DNA of 64,000 nucleotides from Paenibacillus sp. FSL R7-0337 (GCF_037969875.1 NZ_CP150218.1:3968001-4032000), one strand, 5' to 3'; numbered from the stretch's first letter, positions 44,379-54,280 are shown. Notes: generated by a model from the sequence alone, not told the origin. Numbers and translations: made by a program.

Positions 44379-45338
44379 TTAACCCTTCGCCTGTACGGCT
44401 ATAGGGTAATAAAGATCGAGCTGGAACGTTTCGTTAACAAACATATCCCCGTTGAACAGGAAGTGTTCCTCCAGCCATTGACCCGGGCCCGGTTGATATT
44501 TACTGCTCTGCACCCATTCATTTAAGCGGTTCCAGGCTTCGGGGATATCTAGACCATATAAGCTGGAGACGGCATAGAGACCGCCAGCCGACTGCTTGAT
44601 CCGTACCTCGCCCGAAGGTTCGGTGTCCTCAGAGACTGTTGCCCACATCTCGTAACCATGCTCATTCTGCGTGCCAGGCTGATTGAAACCGAAATACCGG
44701 GTAGCCGTAACCTGGTCTAACCCTTTTTCCTTCACCCATGCATACAGCACATTCCACGCCTCATCCTCCGGCTGATTCCCTGCGGTAGTCTGATAATACG
44801 CCACTTTCATTGGCTTCAACTCGATAAACCGGACTTGATGATCCTCCAGCTTCACTAATTGATGTTCCATTCTTCCTGATTCCTCCGTCCTTATATTTAC
44901 TTCTTCTTCACGGAACATGGCAGCAACGTCCAGATTAATCTTATTCGACTGCTCCAATAACAGACCGATGGCATTGCCCTTGGCAACCCCCTGTGCCTGT
45001 AATAATTCCACATACCGTTCGAGCAGCTCCCTGAGTACCAGCATGTTGCTGATCTCCCGCTGAACCTCTCCCAGTTTATTGCAGAATACACCGACTGCCG
45101 TTGACAGTTCAGATGCTAACAGCACCGCTGTAATGTCTTTTACGGAGAAGCTTAACTGCTTCAGCAGCAGAATCAGTTCTAGCCTCCTGAGCATCTCCTT
45201 GCTGTACAGCCGTTTGGCGCTGTTGGGCTCCCTGATACTCGCGATCAGACCGATCTCCTCGTAGTATCTAAGCGTCCGGCTGGAGATGCCGTAGCGGCCC
45301 GACACCTCTCCGATTTTACTCAGCTGAGTGGTAATCAT
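44379..45338 (-). CDS. MerR family regulator with GyrI-like effector domain
   Basis: The 319-residue product has an N-terminal MerR HTH (IGEVSGRYGISSRTLRYYEE, then IGLIASIREPNSAKRLYSKE), a coiled-coil dimer helix, and a GyrI-like domain (about 165-319: VRFIELKPMKVAYYQTTAGN, TRYFGFNQPGTQNEHGYEMW). It is similar to BmrR/BltR multidrug regulators. AAAGGAG precedes the ATG. The promoter at 45380-45410 has a 19-bp spacer and a central palindrome, so it is probably autoregulated. No pump gene is adjacent. Confidence 0.85.
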   Translation of the reverse strand: MITTQLSKIGEVSGRYGISSRTLRYYEEIGLIASIREPNSAKRLYSKEMLRRLELILLLKQLSFSVKDITAVLLASELSTAVGVFCNKLGEVQREISNMLVLRELLERYVELLQAQGVAKGNAIGLLLEQSNKINLDVAAMFREEEVNIRTEESGRMEHQLVKLEDHQVRFIELKPMKVAYYQTTAGNQPEDEAWNVLYAWVKEKGLDQVTATRYFGFNQPGTQNEHGYEMWATVSEDTEPSGEVRIKQSAGGLYAVSSLYGLDIPEAWNRLNEWVQSSKYQPGPGQWLEEHFLFNGDMFVNETFQLDLYYPIAVQAKG

Positions 45339-45379
45339 GAATTCTCCTTTCCTGTGGCTATGAAGTGCTTCATGGCTCT

Positions 45380-45410
45380 ATCCTACAGGTTTACGTGCAC
45401 GTCAAGTCAA
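45380..45410 (-). promoter_or_regulatory. MerR-type promoter with 19-bp spacer
   Basis: On the minus strand, TTGACT (45405-45410) and TAGGAT (45380-45385) are 19 bp apart. The perfect palindrome ACGTGCACGT (45393-45402) lies inside the spacer. It is suited to MerR-dependent activation of the 44379-45338 gene. Confidence 0.7.
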
Positions 45411-45492
45411 TACCTATATTGTAAGGAATTTCTATACAAGAAACCTGAATGATTGATTTCCCGTAGTAAATATGAATTGACCAACATAGGAT

Positions 45493-46041
45493 GTGATTGA
45501 TTTGTCTGGATTTTTGGGTGCTGTAATCATAGTTATTGGATTGGTTATAGCCATTTGGCCTAAGATAGCATGGTATCTACGGCTGGGCTGGAGGTTCAAA
45601 AATGCGGAGCCCAGCGGGCTGGCCTTAGGGGCGGAACGGGTAACCGGTGTGGTCCTGGTAATCGCCGGTTTCATCCTGATGGTATCCAGCTGCTCCTCAG
45701 GAAACGCAGAGCGCCGCTGGTCCGAGCAGTTCAAAGAGAAGCTGAACTCGGGGCAGGTACAGGAGATCAGCATCGGCATGATTAACCCCACCGTATTAAG
45801 CGAAGAAGAAACGGATAGAATGATCCAAATGATACAGGATGCCGAGCTTAGACCTTTTGATGCAGGGAATTCATTCGGAGCGAGCAACACCGGGACCATT
45901 ACTTTTAAGGATCAGACCCGTGTAGACATGGTGATTCTGGGCCCCTCCGGAGGAATCGAACTGCATCCTGGTGATGCGCAGAGCGAATATGAGATTATGA
46001 GCGAGGGATTAAAATCGTGGCTTAAGAGTTTCGCGAACTAG
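45493..46041 (+). CDS. DUF6199-like membrane protein
   Basis: The 182-residue product has two N-terminal membrane segments (FLGAVIIVIGLVIAIWPKIA and VTGVVLVIAGFILMVSSC) flanking the LGWRFKNAEPSGLAL loop seen in DUF6199. A soluble C-terminal region follows from about residue 75. The start may be GTG 45493 or TTG 45502; neither has a strong SD. It is divergent from the MerR gene and ends in a terminator, so it is a single gene. Function is unknown. Confidence 0.7.
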   Translation: MIDLSGFLGAVIIVIGLVIAIWPKIAWYLRLGWRFKNAEPSGLALGAERVTGVVLVIAGFILMVSSCSSGNAERRWSEQFKEKLNSGQVQEISIGMINPTVLSEEETDRMIQMIQDAELRPFDAGNSFGASNTGTITFKDQTRVDMVILGPSGGIELHPGDAQSEYEIMSEGLKSWLKSFAN

Positions 46042-46059
46042 ACATGGTTTCATGCACAA

Positions 46060-46099
46060 AAAGGCTGGAGGTTCCCCAAGGAGCCTTCCAGCTTTTTTT
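46060..46099 (+). terminator. Terminator after DUF6199-like gene
   Basis: GCTGGAGG-TTCC pairs with GGAG-CCTTCCAGC (one bulge), followed by T7. It is also between convergent genes. Confidence 0.8.
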
Positions 46100-46135
46100 G
46101 ATTTCTATTTCGCTTCTGTCGCGCGGACTGGCCCT

Positions 46136-46540
46136 TCATTGCCTGCCCTCAAACCGTTTCACCGCATCCTCCGTCACCGGCTGAAAGAGGTTCACCAGGT
46201 TGCCGTCGGGATCACGGAACAGCATCGAGCGGTTCCCCCACGGCATCGTGGTCGGCTCCTGTACCCAGTCCCCGACAAGCGGCTTAAGGCGCACATATTC
46301 CGCATCGACATCATCGACGCGGAATTCCATAATGACCGTGCGGTTACTGGCCGCCACTACAGAATCAGCACCGAATAGCTGTGCTGTACTGGAGTGGCCG
46401 ATGGCTAGGGTACATGCGGGCATTACGAATTCGGCAAATACAGGAGCAGGCCGCTCCGCCGTCATCCCCGTCACTTGCTCATAGAATTCAACCAGACGAT
46501 CAATGTCGTCAGTAATTATACGCATCGAAGCGAAATTCAT
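46136..46540 (-). CDS. VOC family protein (glyoxalase-like)
   Basis: The 134-residue product has two beta-alpha-beta-beta-beta modules: MRIITDDIDRLVEFYEQVTG and TVIMEFRVDDVDAEYVRLK, ending MLFRDPDGNLVNLFQPV. These are typical of small glyoxalase/bleomycin-resistance proteins. AAAGGATG precedes the ATG. It lies between two terminators and is therefore monocistronic. Substrate unknown. Confidence 0.82.
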   Translation of the reverse strand: MNFASMRIITDDIDRLVEFYEQVTGMTAERPAPVFAEFVMPACTLAIGHSSTAQLFGADSVVAASNRTVIMEFRVDDVDAEYVRLKPLVGDWVQEPTTMPWGNRSMLFRDPDGNLVNLFQPVTEDAVKRFEGRQ

Positions 46541-46582
46541 AAGTGTTCATCCTTTCTTGAATGTTTACACGTCTAATGATAC

Positions 46583-46620
46583 AAAAACGCTACTGACAAC
46601 GTTATGTCAGTAGCGTTTTT
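46583..46620. terminator. Strong hairpin upstream of the VOC gene
   Basis: A perfect 16-bp stem (AAAAACGCTACTGACA at 46583-46598 with its complement at 46605-46620) ends in TTTTT on the plus strand. Its right arm is partly repeated at 46724-46736. Confidence 0.75.
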
Positions 46621-46622
46621 AA

Positions 46623-46644
46623 TGTAATCGAAAAACCGATTACA
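46623..46644. repeat. 22-bp palindromic dispersed repeat, copy B
   Basis: It is identical to the reverse complement of copy A at 22560-22581. Arms TGTAATCG/CGATTACA, centre AAAAAC. Confidence 0.85.
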
Positions 46645-46673
46645 TTCGGCTGGCGCAAGCCGATCCGCTCCAA

Positions 46674-46695
46674 TCTAATCGAAAAACCGATCACA
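46674..46695. repeat. 22-bp palindromic repeat, degenerate copy C
   Basis: Starts TCTAATCG and ends CGATCACA; two differences from copy B, 51 bp downstream of it. Confidence 0.8.
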
Positions 46696-46756
46696 TCGGG
46701 CTGGCGCAAGGCTATCGGGCCGAGTCAGTAGCGTTTGCTTGTCCTGCCCCCTGCCC

Positions 46757-47752
46757 TTAGCCTATTCTCAGGGCAATATTCCCGAGCTGTTCCGCGCGCT
46801 CCATCCGCTGAAGAGCAAGCGGGGTATCCGCCAAGGAATACACGCTATCCATGATAGGGTGTATCTGATGCTGCTCCATGAACTGAAGCATCGCGGTGAA
46901 TTCTTCATGGCTGCCCATGGACGTTCCAAGCAGTTGAAGCTGAGGGAAGAATATCGCTCTGGCCGGAATGGTGAGATCATCGCCTGAGCTTGCGCCGAAC
47001 ATGACGATTCTCCCGCCCGGCTTAATAACCTCAAAGTATTGCTCGAATGTCGCTGGCCCTACACTATCCAGAATCAGGTCTACAGGCTGATGCTGAAGCT
47101 CCTCCCGCCAACGGCTGTTGCTGTCTATAACCCGTGTAACGGGTAATTGTAGAGCCTCTGCACGCTTCGCTTCACTTCTGGACGTGACCGTAACCTGCGC
47201 CCCAGCCGCTGCCGCCATAAGAGCGGCAAACGTAGCCACTCCGCCGCCAATGCCAGGAATCAGCACATGATCGCCCTGCTTCAGGTCCCCTCTGGTAAAT
47301 AACGCCCGGTACGCAGTGAGTGCCGCTAAGGGTAACACACCCGCCTCTTCCCAGGACAGATAGGCTGGCTTAGGCACAACATTCTGCTCAGGAACAATGA
47401 CATATTCCGCAAAAGTCCCGTCTGCAGGGTATCCCAATATGTCAGGCACCACAGGCACGTCATCCGCCCGATCCCAGCCGAGACATGGATTAATGATAAC
47501 TTCCATCCCCTGAGCCAAGCCGCTTACTCCTTCACCTGTCTCTTCAATAACGCCAGCTCCGTCTGAACCCAGCACGCAAGGATGAACCGGACCAGATACA
47601 CCTTCTGTAGCAGAAGCGGCTGCGATGATGAATAAATCCCGGTGATTCAGTCCGGCTGTCTTTAGCCTTACCTTGACCTGCCCCTGTTCAGGACGCTTGT
47701 CCGGATGCACCGTATATTGCAGACCCTGCGGTCCAAGTGTAATTGCCTTCAT
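46757..47752 (-). CDS. Zinc-type alcohol dehydrogenase/quinone oxidoreductase-like protein
   Basis: The 331-residue product starts at ATG 47752 (GGAGG eight bases upstream; ATG 47758 is too close). It has the MDR fold: GLNHRDLFIIAAASATEGVS, VLGSDGAGVIEETGEGV, NPCLGWDRADDVPV, and the Rossmann part VLIPGIGGGVATFAALMAAA. It matches the zinc-binding or YogA-like alcohol dehydrogenase group. The catalytic zinc cysteine of classical ADHs is not obvious, so a quinone or enone reductase role is likely. A perfect palindrome lies upstream at 47842-47858. Confidence 0.82.
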   Translation of the reverse strand: MKAITLGPQGLQYTVHPDKRPEQGQVKVRLKTAGLNHRDLFIIAAASATEGVSGPVHPCVLGSDGAGVIEETGEGVSGLAQGMEVIINPCLGWDRADDVPVVPDILGYPADGTFAEYVIVPEQNVVPKPAYLSWEEAGVLPLAALTAYRALFTRGDLKQGDHVLIPGIGGGVATFAALMAAAAGAQVTVTSRSEAKRAEALQLPVTRVIDSNSRWREELQHQPVDLILDSVGPATFEQYFEVIKPGGRIVMFGASSGDDLTIPARAIFFPQLQLLGTSMGSHEEFTAMLQFMEQHQIHPIMDSVYSLADTPLALQRMERAEQLGNIALRIG

Positions 47753-47841
47753 CTTCATATCCTCCTGTTACGCTGTAGTGGCTTCATACAAAGTGTAGGC
47801 TGTTACAGCGGTCAGGTAAAATGATTAGAAGAGAAAGTCAG

Positions 47842-47858
47842 TATCATTAATAATGATA
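47842..47858. promoter_or_regulatory. 17-bp perfect palindrome upstream of oxidoreductase gene
   Basis: TATCATTA-A-TAATGATA, arms exact, about 90 bp before the minus-strand oxidoreductase start. Candidate operator for an unidentified regulator; no regulator gene is adjacent. Confidence 0.5.
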
Positions 47859-47897
47859 TTGCTCTTCTGCGGGGTGAGTTGGAAGCTAACCAGCAAC

Positions 47898-47927
47898 GCA
47901 AAAGGCACCCAAGCGGGTGCCTTTTGC
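47898..47927 (-). terminator. Terminator of the beta-glucoside operon
   Basis: GCAAAAGGCACCC (47898-47910) pairs with GGGTGCCTTTTGC (47915-47927). It is beyond the bglH stop on the minus strand. Confidence 0.82.
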
Positions 47928-47955
47928 ATTTTCAAGCGACCTCATTTTCCTTAGA

Positions 47956-49389
<1,434 letters not shown>

Positions 49390-51294
49390 TTATACATTAA
49401 GTTTCAGCAGAGTATCCTTTTCTTTCACGGTGGTCTGGCTGACCGCAGTAATATCTGTGTAGCCGCTCGTATTAGAGATAATTATCGGAGTAATGATATC
49501 GAAGCCCTCCTGAATAATGCTGTCCTTATCGAATTCAAGAATCAGATCGCCGACATTTATCCGGTCGCCTTGATTCACATGGAGCGTGAAGTGTTTGCCG
49601 CCCAGCTTGACCGTATCAATCCCGACATGAATCAGAACCTCTGCCCCGTCGTCGCTGGTAAGGAGGACAGCATGTTTCTTTTTGAACGCTACCGACACTA
49701 CACCATTAATTGGAGAGACAACTCGGCCCTCACTAGGCAGGATCGCAATCCCTTTCCCCATCGTCTCCTGCGAAAAGGCAGGATCACTGACTTCGCTTAA
49801 GCTTTTAACCTCGCCTGCAATGGGAGCATAGATTTGCTCATTCTGCAGCTTTTTGGCAGATTGAGGTTCATTAGCAGGCGGGCTCGGAAGGTCCGTACTG
49901 TTCTCTTCCGCCGGCGCCTCTGTAACATCCTTGAAGCCCAGAACATAAGCGACAACAGCCGCAACGACAAAGCTGACACACACTGCCAGGATCATCAGCG
50001 AGAATTTATGCCCGATGTACAGCGGCAAGGACGGCAAGCCGACTTTACCCAGCGCATAGGCTGCCACCTGGAAGATACTTAAGATGAATGCACCTGCCGC
50101 ACTGCCGATCAACCCGGCAATAAACGGCTTTTTCAACTTGAGGTTCACACCATAAATTGCCGGTTCAGAAATACCCATCAGCGCACTAATGGTTGAGGCT
50201 CCAGACAAGGATTTCATACCGCTATTCTTGGTTCTCAGGAATACGGCGAATACTGCACCGGCCTGCGCGATATTAGCAACGGTCATAATCGGCATAATGT
50301 AGTCGAAGCCGTTCTGGGCAATCGCCTGGAAGACAAGCGGAATGAGGCCGTAATGCAGTCCGGTGATGACCATCAGCGAGAAGGTGGCTCCAAGCAGCGT
50401 CCCGGCGATCACACCAAAGTGCTCATAGAAGTACATGTAGCCATCGGCAATGGCATTACCCGCATAAATTCCTACCGGGCCAATCACGATTAAGGCGATA
50501 GGTGCCACAATTAACAGGATCAGCATCGGTTCCAGGATGGTCTTCAATACATTCGGAACAATTTTGCGGACAAAACGTTCTACATAAGACATGATCCATA
50601 CGGTTGCAATAATAGGAATAACAGAGGACGAGTAGGACACCAGTTTGACCGGTAGCCCCAGGAAGCTCATCGACGTTATCCCATCGGCCATAAACTTAGC
50701 AAAGTTAGGATGGAGCAGCACGCCCCCTATCACAACAGCCAGATACGGATTAACATTGAATTTCTTCGCAGAGCTGAAGGCGAGCAGCATCGGCAGGAAA
50801 TAGAATACAGCATCTGAAATAATATTCAGAATTTTGTAGAGATCCGTAGTCGCCGCTGTGGCATTGAACATGACGATTATAGCCAGCAGCGCCTTGATCA
50901 TCCCTGCTCCCGCTATAGCCGGAACAAGAGGGTTAAATATCCCGGGTAATATATCTGCAAAAAACTTGCCAATCGAAGCCTTAATGCCGAGCTTCTGCCC
51001 TTTATTGTTACCTTGTTGTTCAGCGTTCTCCGTGGCAGAGCCAGCATTGTTTTTGGCAATTTTGCTTAACTCTCCATACACCTTGGACACATCGTTCCCG
51101 ATGATTACCTGAAATTGCCCGCCGTTAATGTTAACATCCATCACTCCAGGCAGTTCCTTTAGCTTTATTCGGTCCGCAGCCCCATTATCCCGCAGATTGA
51201 AGCGAAGTCTGGTCATACAATGAGTATAATCCTGTATGTTGTCTTCCCCGCCTACTAATTTCAGTATTTCTTTCGCCAGCTTTTGTTGATCCAT
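49390..51294 (-). CDS. bglP: Beta-glucoside PTS transporter EIIBCA
   Basis: The 634-residue product is a fused permease: the IIB domain (1-85) with Cys26 in QDYTHCMTRLRF, the IIC domain (about 105-470) with ten hydrophobic segments (ILPGIFNPLVPAIAGAGMIK among them), and the IIA domain (about 500-634) with the His in VLIHVGIDTVKLGG. It imports and phosphorylates beta-glucosides using PEP. ATG 51294 is chosen with AGGAG upstream. The leader contains a RAT/terminator pair (51336-51424) for LicT-dependent antitermination. Confidence 0.93.
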   Translation of the reverse strand: MDQQKLAKEILKLVGGEDNIQDYTHCMTRLRFNLRDNGAADRIKLKELPGVMDVNINGGQFQVIIGNDVSKVYGELSKIAKNNAGSATENAEQQGNNKGQKLGIKASIGKFFADILPGIFNPLVPAIAGAGMIKALLAIIVMFNATAATTDLYKILNIISDAVFYFLPMLLAFSSAKKFNVNPYLAVVIGGVLLHPNFAKFMADGITSMSFLGLPVKLVSYSSSVIPIIATVWIMSYVERFVRKIVPNVLKTILEPMLILLIVAPIALIVIGPVGIYAGNAIADGYMYFYEHFGVIAGTLLGATFSLMVITGLHYGLIPLVFQAIAQNGFDYIMPIMTVANIAQAGAVFAVFLRTKNSGMKSLSGASTISALMGISEPAIYGVNLKLKKPFIAGLIGSAAGAFILSIFQVAAYALGKVGLPSLPLYIGHKFSLMILAVCVSFVVAAVVAYVLGFKDVTEAPAEENSTDLPSPPANEPQSAKKLQNEQIYAPIAGEVKSLSEVSDPAFSQETMGKGIAILPSEGRVVSPINGVVSVAFKKKHAVLLTSDDGAEVLIHVGIDTVKLGGKHFTLHVNQGDRINVGDLILEFDKDSIIQEGFDIITPIIISNTSGYTDITAVSQTTVKEKDTLLKLNV

Positions 51295-51335
51295 GGTACA
51301 GCTCACTCCTCTTCATTGTTAAGAAAAATATAAGA

Positions 51336-51402
51336 AAAACCTAAACCAGTGAAAGATACCCCCAGAAAACATAGGGATAGTCCTTTACCAGTTTAGGTTT
51401 TG
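51336..51402 (-). terminator. LicT-controlled terminator before bglP
   Basis: A long, imperfect stem (AAACCTAAAC...GTTTAGGTTT) followed by TTTTTC on the minus strand. It overlaps the RAT sequence at 51396-51424, so forming one excludes the other. Confidence 0.85.
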
Positions 51403-51424
51403 CCTGCTCCGCAGTAGCAACCCC
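51396..51424 (-). promoter_or_regulatory. RAT antiterminator site before bglP
   Basis: The minus-strand 29-mer starts GGGGTTGCTACTGC and ends GCAGGCAAAACC, close to the LicT/SacY RAT consensus (GGATTGTTACTGC...GGCAAAACC). LicT binding would prevent the terminator at 51336-51402. Confidence 0.82.
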
Positions 51425-51433
51425 AAACAAGGG

Positions 51434-52264
51434 TTATTTTAGATGTACAACTCTTTCAATATGAATCGTTAAATACATGACTTCTTCATTGGTCAGTGTG
51501 CAATTGTATGTTTTACGGATATAATCCTGAATCTTCCGTCCACACAAGAAGGACTCCTTATACTGTTGCTTGACCATCTCATATAACTCACTATCGGTAT
51601 TCTCAATATGTGTGCCATTTAATATTCTTCGGGCGAAGAATTTGAGATGGGTGACGAACCTGTAATACGTTAGCGACTCTTCGTCGTAATCAATTTTGAA
51701 GTGATATTTCACGATATTGAGAATTTCATGCACAATCTTGGTGATTTTCACTACATTCGGGATCTCTTCATTCATATGCGCATTCACCAGATGGAGCGCA
51801 ATATGAGCGGCCTCGTCTTCCGGGAACTGGATTCCCAGCTCCTCATGGATCAGTAACAGCGCTTTCTCCCCAATCTCAAATTCATCCTTGTAGAATTTCT
51901 TGACCTCCCACAGCAATACATTCTTGATATGGTGTCCCTGCTTGGATCGTTCGATCGCCGAATGGATGTGGTCGGTCAGACTAACATAGATGCTGTCATG
52001 CAGTCTCTTCCCCAGATTCATTTTGGCGAGATTAATAATGCGCTCTGAAATCTCCATATGCCCCAGCGGGATCTCGGATAGAAGCGTCTTCATTTGGTCG
52101 GATATACTCTCATTATCCATGAAGACCTTCTCAATTTTATCTTCTTCAATGAGGTCACCCGGCTTCTTCTTGAACGCAATCCCCCTGCCTATTACCACCA
52201 CTTCTTTATTCTGGTCATTCATAGTAATGATGGCATTATTATTCAACACTTTTGCAATTCTCAT
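51434..52264 (-). CDS. licT: BglG/LicT family transcriptional antiterminator
   Basis: The 276-residue product has the N-terminal RNA-binding domain (MRIAKVLNNNAIITMNDQN) and two PRD domains (about 65-170 and 175-276) with regulatory histidines in LTDHIHSAIERSKQ and AAHIALHLVNAH. It binds the RAT hairpin of bglP mRNA and of its own leader when beta-glucosides are being transported. The ATG 52264 follows AAAGGTGG. It is the first gene of licT-bglP-bglH. Confidence 0.93.
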   Translation of the reverse strand: MRIAKVLNNNAIITMNDQNKEVVVIGRGIAFKKKPGDLIEEDKIEKVFMDNESISDQMKTLLSEIPLGHMEISERIINLAKMNLGKRLHDSIYVSLTDHIHSAIERSKQGHHIKNVLLWEVKKFYKDEFEIGEKALLLIHEELGIQFPEDEAAHIALHLVNAHMNEEIPNVVKITKIVHEILNIVKYHFKIDYDEESLTYYRFVTHLKFFARRILNGTHIENTDSELYEMVKQQYKESFLCGRKIQDYIRKTYNCTLTNEEVMYLTIHIERVVHLK

Positions 52265-52293
52265 AATAACCACCTTTGTCACAAAATAAAAAA

Positions 52294-52347
52294 AGGCAAT
52301 ACCACAAACTTCACCATATAAATATAGCTCTGTTAATGGTATTGCCT
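52294..52347 (-). terminator. Leader terminator of licT
   Basis: AGGCAATACCA (52294-52304 on the plus strand) pairs with TGGTATTGCCT (52337-52347), followed on the minus strand by TTTTTTT. It overlaps the RAT at 52338-52366. Confidence 0.88.
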
Positions 52348-52366
52348 ACATACGTAGTAACAATCC
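52338..52366 (-). promoter_or_regulatory. RAT antiterminator site in licT leader
   Basis: The minus-strand 29-mer starts GGATTGTTACTAC and ends GGCAATACC, an excellent match to the LicT RAT pattern. It indicates autoregulated readthrough into licT. Confidence 0.88.
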
Positions 52367-52389
52367 GTTTTCTATTTAATTATGGACCG

Positions 52390-52418
52390 ATTATAACATG
52401 GATTTTTGGGTTCAACAA
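52390..52418 (-). promoter_or_regulatory. Sigma-A promoter of licT-bglP-bglH
   Basis: On the minus strand, TTGTTG (52413-52418) and TATAAT (52390-52395) are 17 bp apart, about 25 bp upstream of the RAT. Confidence 0.75.
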
Positions 52419-52450
52419 GACTTTCTTGCAACCCTTTTCATGGAAGCTCA

Positions 52451-53134
52451 CTACTGCAAAAACAACCTCCCGTCCTCCATCCGGTACACCTTATCGCAAT
52501 ATTCAAGCATGCGCTCATCATGTGTGACCATAATCGCTGCTTTGCGGCGTGTTCTCACCTCATGGGCAATCAGGGAGACCACTTCATGGGCACGCTTGGT
52601 ATCAAGACTTGCTGTCGGTTCATCTGCCAGAATGATGCCGGGATTATTGATAAGCGCACGGGCAATTGCCGTCCGCTGCTTCTCACCGCCTGACAGTTCT
52701 TCCGGGAAGCTGTGCAGCTTCGAGCCCAGGCCCAGCTCTTCCAGCAGTTTAACGGCGAAGGCTTTGTCTTCTTTGTTCACCTTCCCTGACATCTTTTTTA
52801 CAATGAGCAATTGGTCCAGTACACTTAGATAAGGAACCAGATTTGATGATTGCATAATGAATCCGACTTCTTTCAGCCTTAGATCCGCAAGTTCCTGTGC
52901 CGTAAGCTTAGCAATTGCATGTCCATTCAGCTTAGCCTCCCCTTCTGAAGCCTTCAGCAGTGCTCCGGCAATAGACAAGAATGTACTTTTCCCTGAACCC
53001 GACGGTCCGACGACAGCAACGAACTCACCCGGCTCCACGGATATAGACACATGATCGAGTGCTGCAATCCGGTTGCTTCCTTCGGTATAATACTTGGTGA
53101 CTTCACTCATGTGTAATCCCTTAGTCATTGTCAT
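52451..53134 (-). CDS. ABC exporter ATPase (LolD/MacB-type)
   Basis: The 227-residue product has Walker A GPSGSGKST, the Q-loop MQSSNLVPYLSVLDQ, signature LSGGEKQRTAIARAL, Walker B GIILADEPTASLD and the H-loop VTHDERML. It is typical of ATPases paired with FtsX-type permeases. The ATG overlaps the permease stop (TAATG), and GGGAGGG lies inside the permease gene. The operon is permease-ATPase, controlled by the TetR protein upstream. Confidence 0.9.
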   Translation of the reverse strand: MTMTKGLHMSEVTKYYTEGSNRIAALDHVSISVEPGEFVAVVGPSGSGKSTFLSIAGALLKASEGEAKLNGHAIAKLTAQELADLRLKEVGFIMQSSNLVPYLSVLDQLLIVKKMSGKVNKEDKAFAVKLLEELGLGSKLHSFPEELSGGEKQRTAIARALINNPGIILADEPTASLDTKRAHEVVSLIAHEVRTRRKAAIMVTHDERMLEYCDKVYRMEDGRLFLQ

Positions 53135-54255
53135 TATTCAGCCCTCCCGAGCGCCTTGAGCGGATCAATCTTAGTAATCTTTCGAACCGATACCAGCGAA
53201 CTTAACATAGCGATAACCAGCAGGATCACAGAATATGTCACGACAAGAGAAGTCTCCAGCTTGAACGGCATACCCTTCGGCATAATGGCCGCTGTTCCAT
53301 AAGTCAGTAAGACTCCGACTACAATGCTGGTCAGCGATAGCACCAATACTTGCGATACAATAGCTTTGCTTAAGAATCTGTTACTGGCACCTATAGCTTT
53401 CATAATGCCGAACTGGTTCGTTTTCTGCATCGTCATTACGTAAAAGAATACCCCAAGCACGAAGGCGGCGATTGCAAGCAGAAAAGCCAGCATCATTAGA
53501 ATCGTTCCGTTCTCTTCTTTGTACCCTGGCATTCCCTGTACTGCTGCCGACCGGGTAACCGTGTCCGTTCCCGTTAGCTCGCTATTCATAGCGCCCGGAT
53601 CGATATCCTTGCCTTGCAGCATAATCGCATTAACGGGCCCGGCAACGCCTTTATCCGAACCAGGAGCTGCGAAGGCAATCTTCCGCCATTCGGCCATTGG
53701 AGTGAATACGGAGGTAACGTGGTTATAGGTCTGATTCTCCACAAATCCTATAATCGTCAATGATTCCGTCGTGCCGTCTAATTGAAAAGTGTCCCCAACG
53801 CCATAGCCCTCGTCCTTCATGGTCGAATTCACGATCACACCCTTAGGATTCTCAGCAGATAGGCCTTGCCCTTCCACGACAGACGGTTCCAGGAAGCTTC
53901 CCGGGTTAATTCCTATAATCGCGATATCCAGCTTGTCTTCATTCTTGGTGCTGTTTGCCTTCATGGCTGTTGCCATGCTAGTTCCCATAGGTGCAGCGCC
54001 ACTCACGTTAGGCAGCAGCTCTACTTCCGCCAATAATTGATCAGACAGCAGCGACTTGCTCATTGAAGACTGCGACCCTTCCTCGAAAATGACATAGTCT
54101 GCCTTCATCGTCTTAAAGGTTGACGCAGCCAGCGTAGATAGACCATTCCCTAAGCCTGATAAGATAAATACCAGCCAGGCTAGGAGCACGAAAATGATGA
54201 TGATCATTAAAAATCTCATTTTACTGTGCATCAATTCTTTCATTGCTAAAAACAT
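53134..54255 (-). CDS. FtsX/MacB-type ABC permease
   Basis: The 373-residue product has one N-terminal helix (MRFLMIIIIFVLLAWLVFIL), a large extracytoplasmic domain (about 45-245) and three C-terminal helices with the FtsX core (MMLAFLLAIAAFVLGVFF, MKAIGASNRFLSKAIVSQVL). ATG 54255 is preferred, with GAAGGAG upstream; a GTG at 54288 lies inside the operator. It exports an unknown compound or acts in envelope stress. The promoter carries two TetR operators. Confidence 0.86.
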   Translation of the reverse strand: MFLAMKELMHSKMRFLMIIIIFVLLAWLVFILSGLGNGLSTLAASTFKTMKADYVIFEEGSQSSMSKSLLSDQLLAEVELLPNVSGAAPMGTSMATAMKANSTKNEDKLDIAIIGINPGSFLEPSVVEGQGLSAENPKGVIVNSTMKDEGYGVGDTFQLDGTTESLTIIGFVENQTYNHVTSVFTPMAEWRKIAFAAPGSDKGVAGPVNAIMLQGKDIDPGAMNSELTGTDTVTRSAAVQGMPGYKEENGTILMMLAFLLAIAAFVLGVFFYVMTMQKTNQFGIMKAIGASNRFLSKAIVSQVLVLSLTSIVVGVLLTYGTAAIMPKGMPFKLETSLVVTYSVILLVIAMLSSLVSVRKITKIDPLKALGRAE

Positions 54256-54280
54256 TCCTCTTCCCACTCCTTCATATTTT

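Larger units (their letters stand above)
46606..46736. repeat. 13-bp direct repeats flanking a tandem repeat segment
   Basis: GTCAGTAGCGTTT occurs at 46606-46618 and 46724-46736. Between them lie two imperfect 51-bp-spaced units, each with TAATCGAAAAACCGAT and GCTGGCGCAAG. The arrangement looks like a small element duplicated next to, or inserted into, a terminator. Confidence 0.75.

Noticed and set aside
47842..47858. Second Fur box
   Set aside because: Arms read ATCATTA/TAATGAT, the wrong order compared with TGATAATnATTATCA; treated as an unassigned palindrome.
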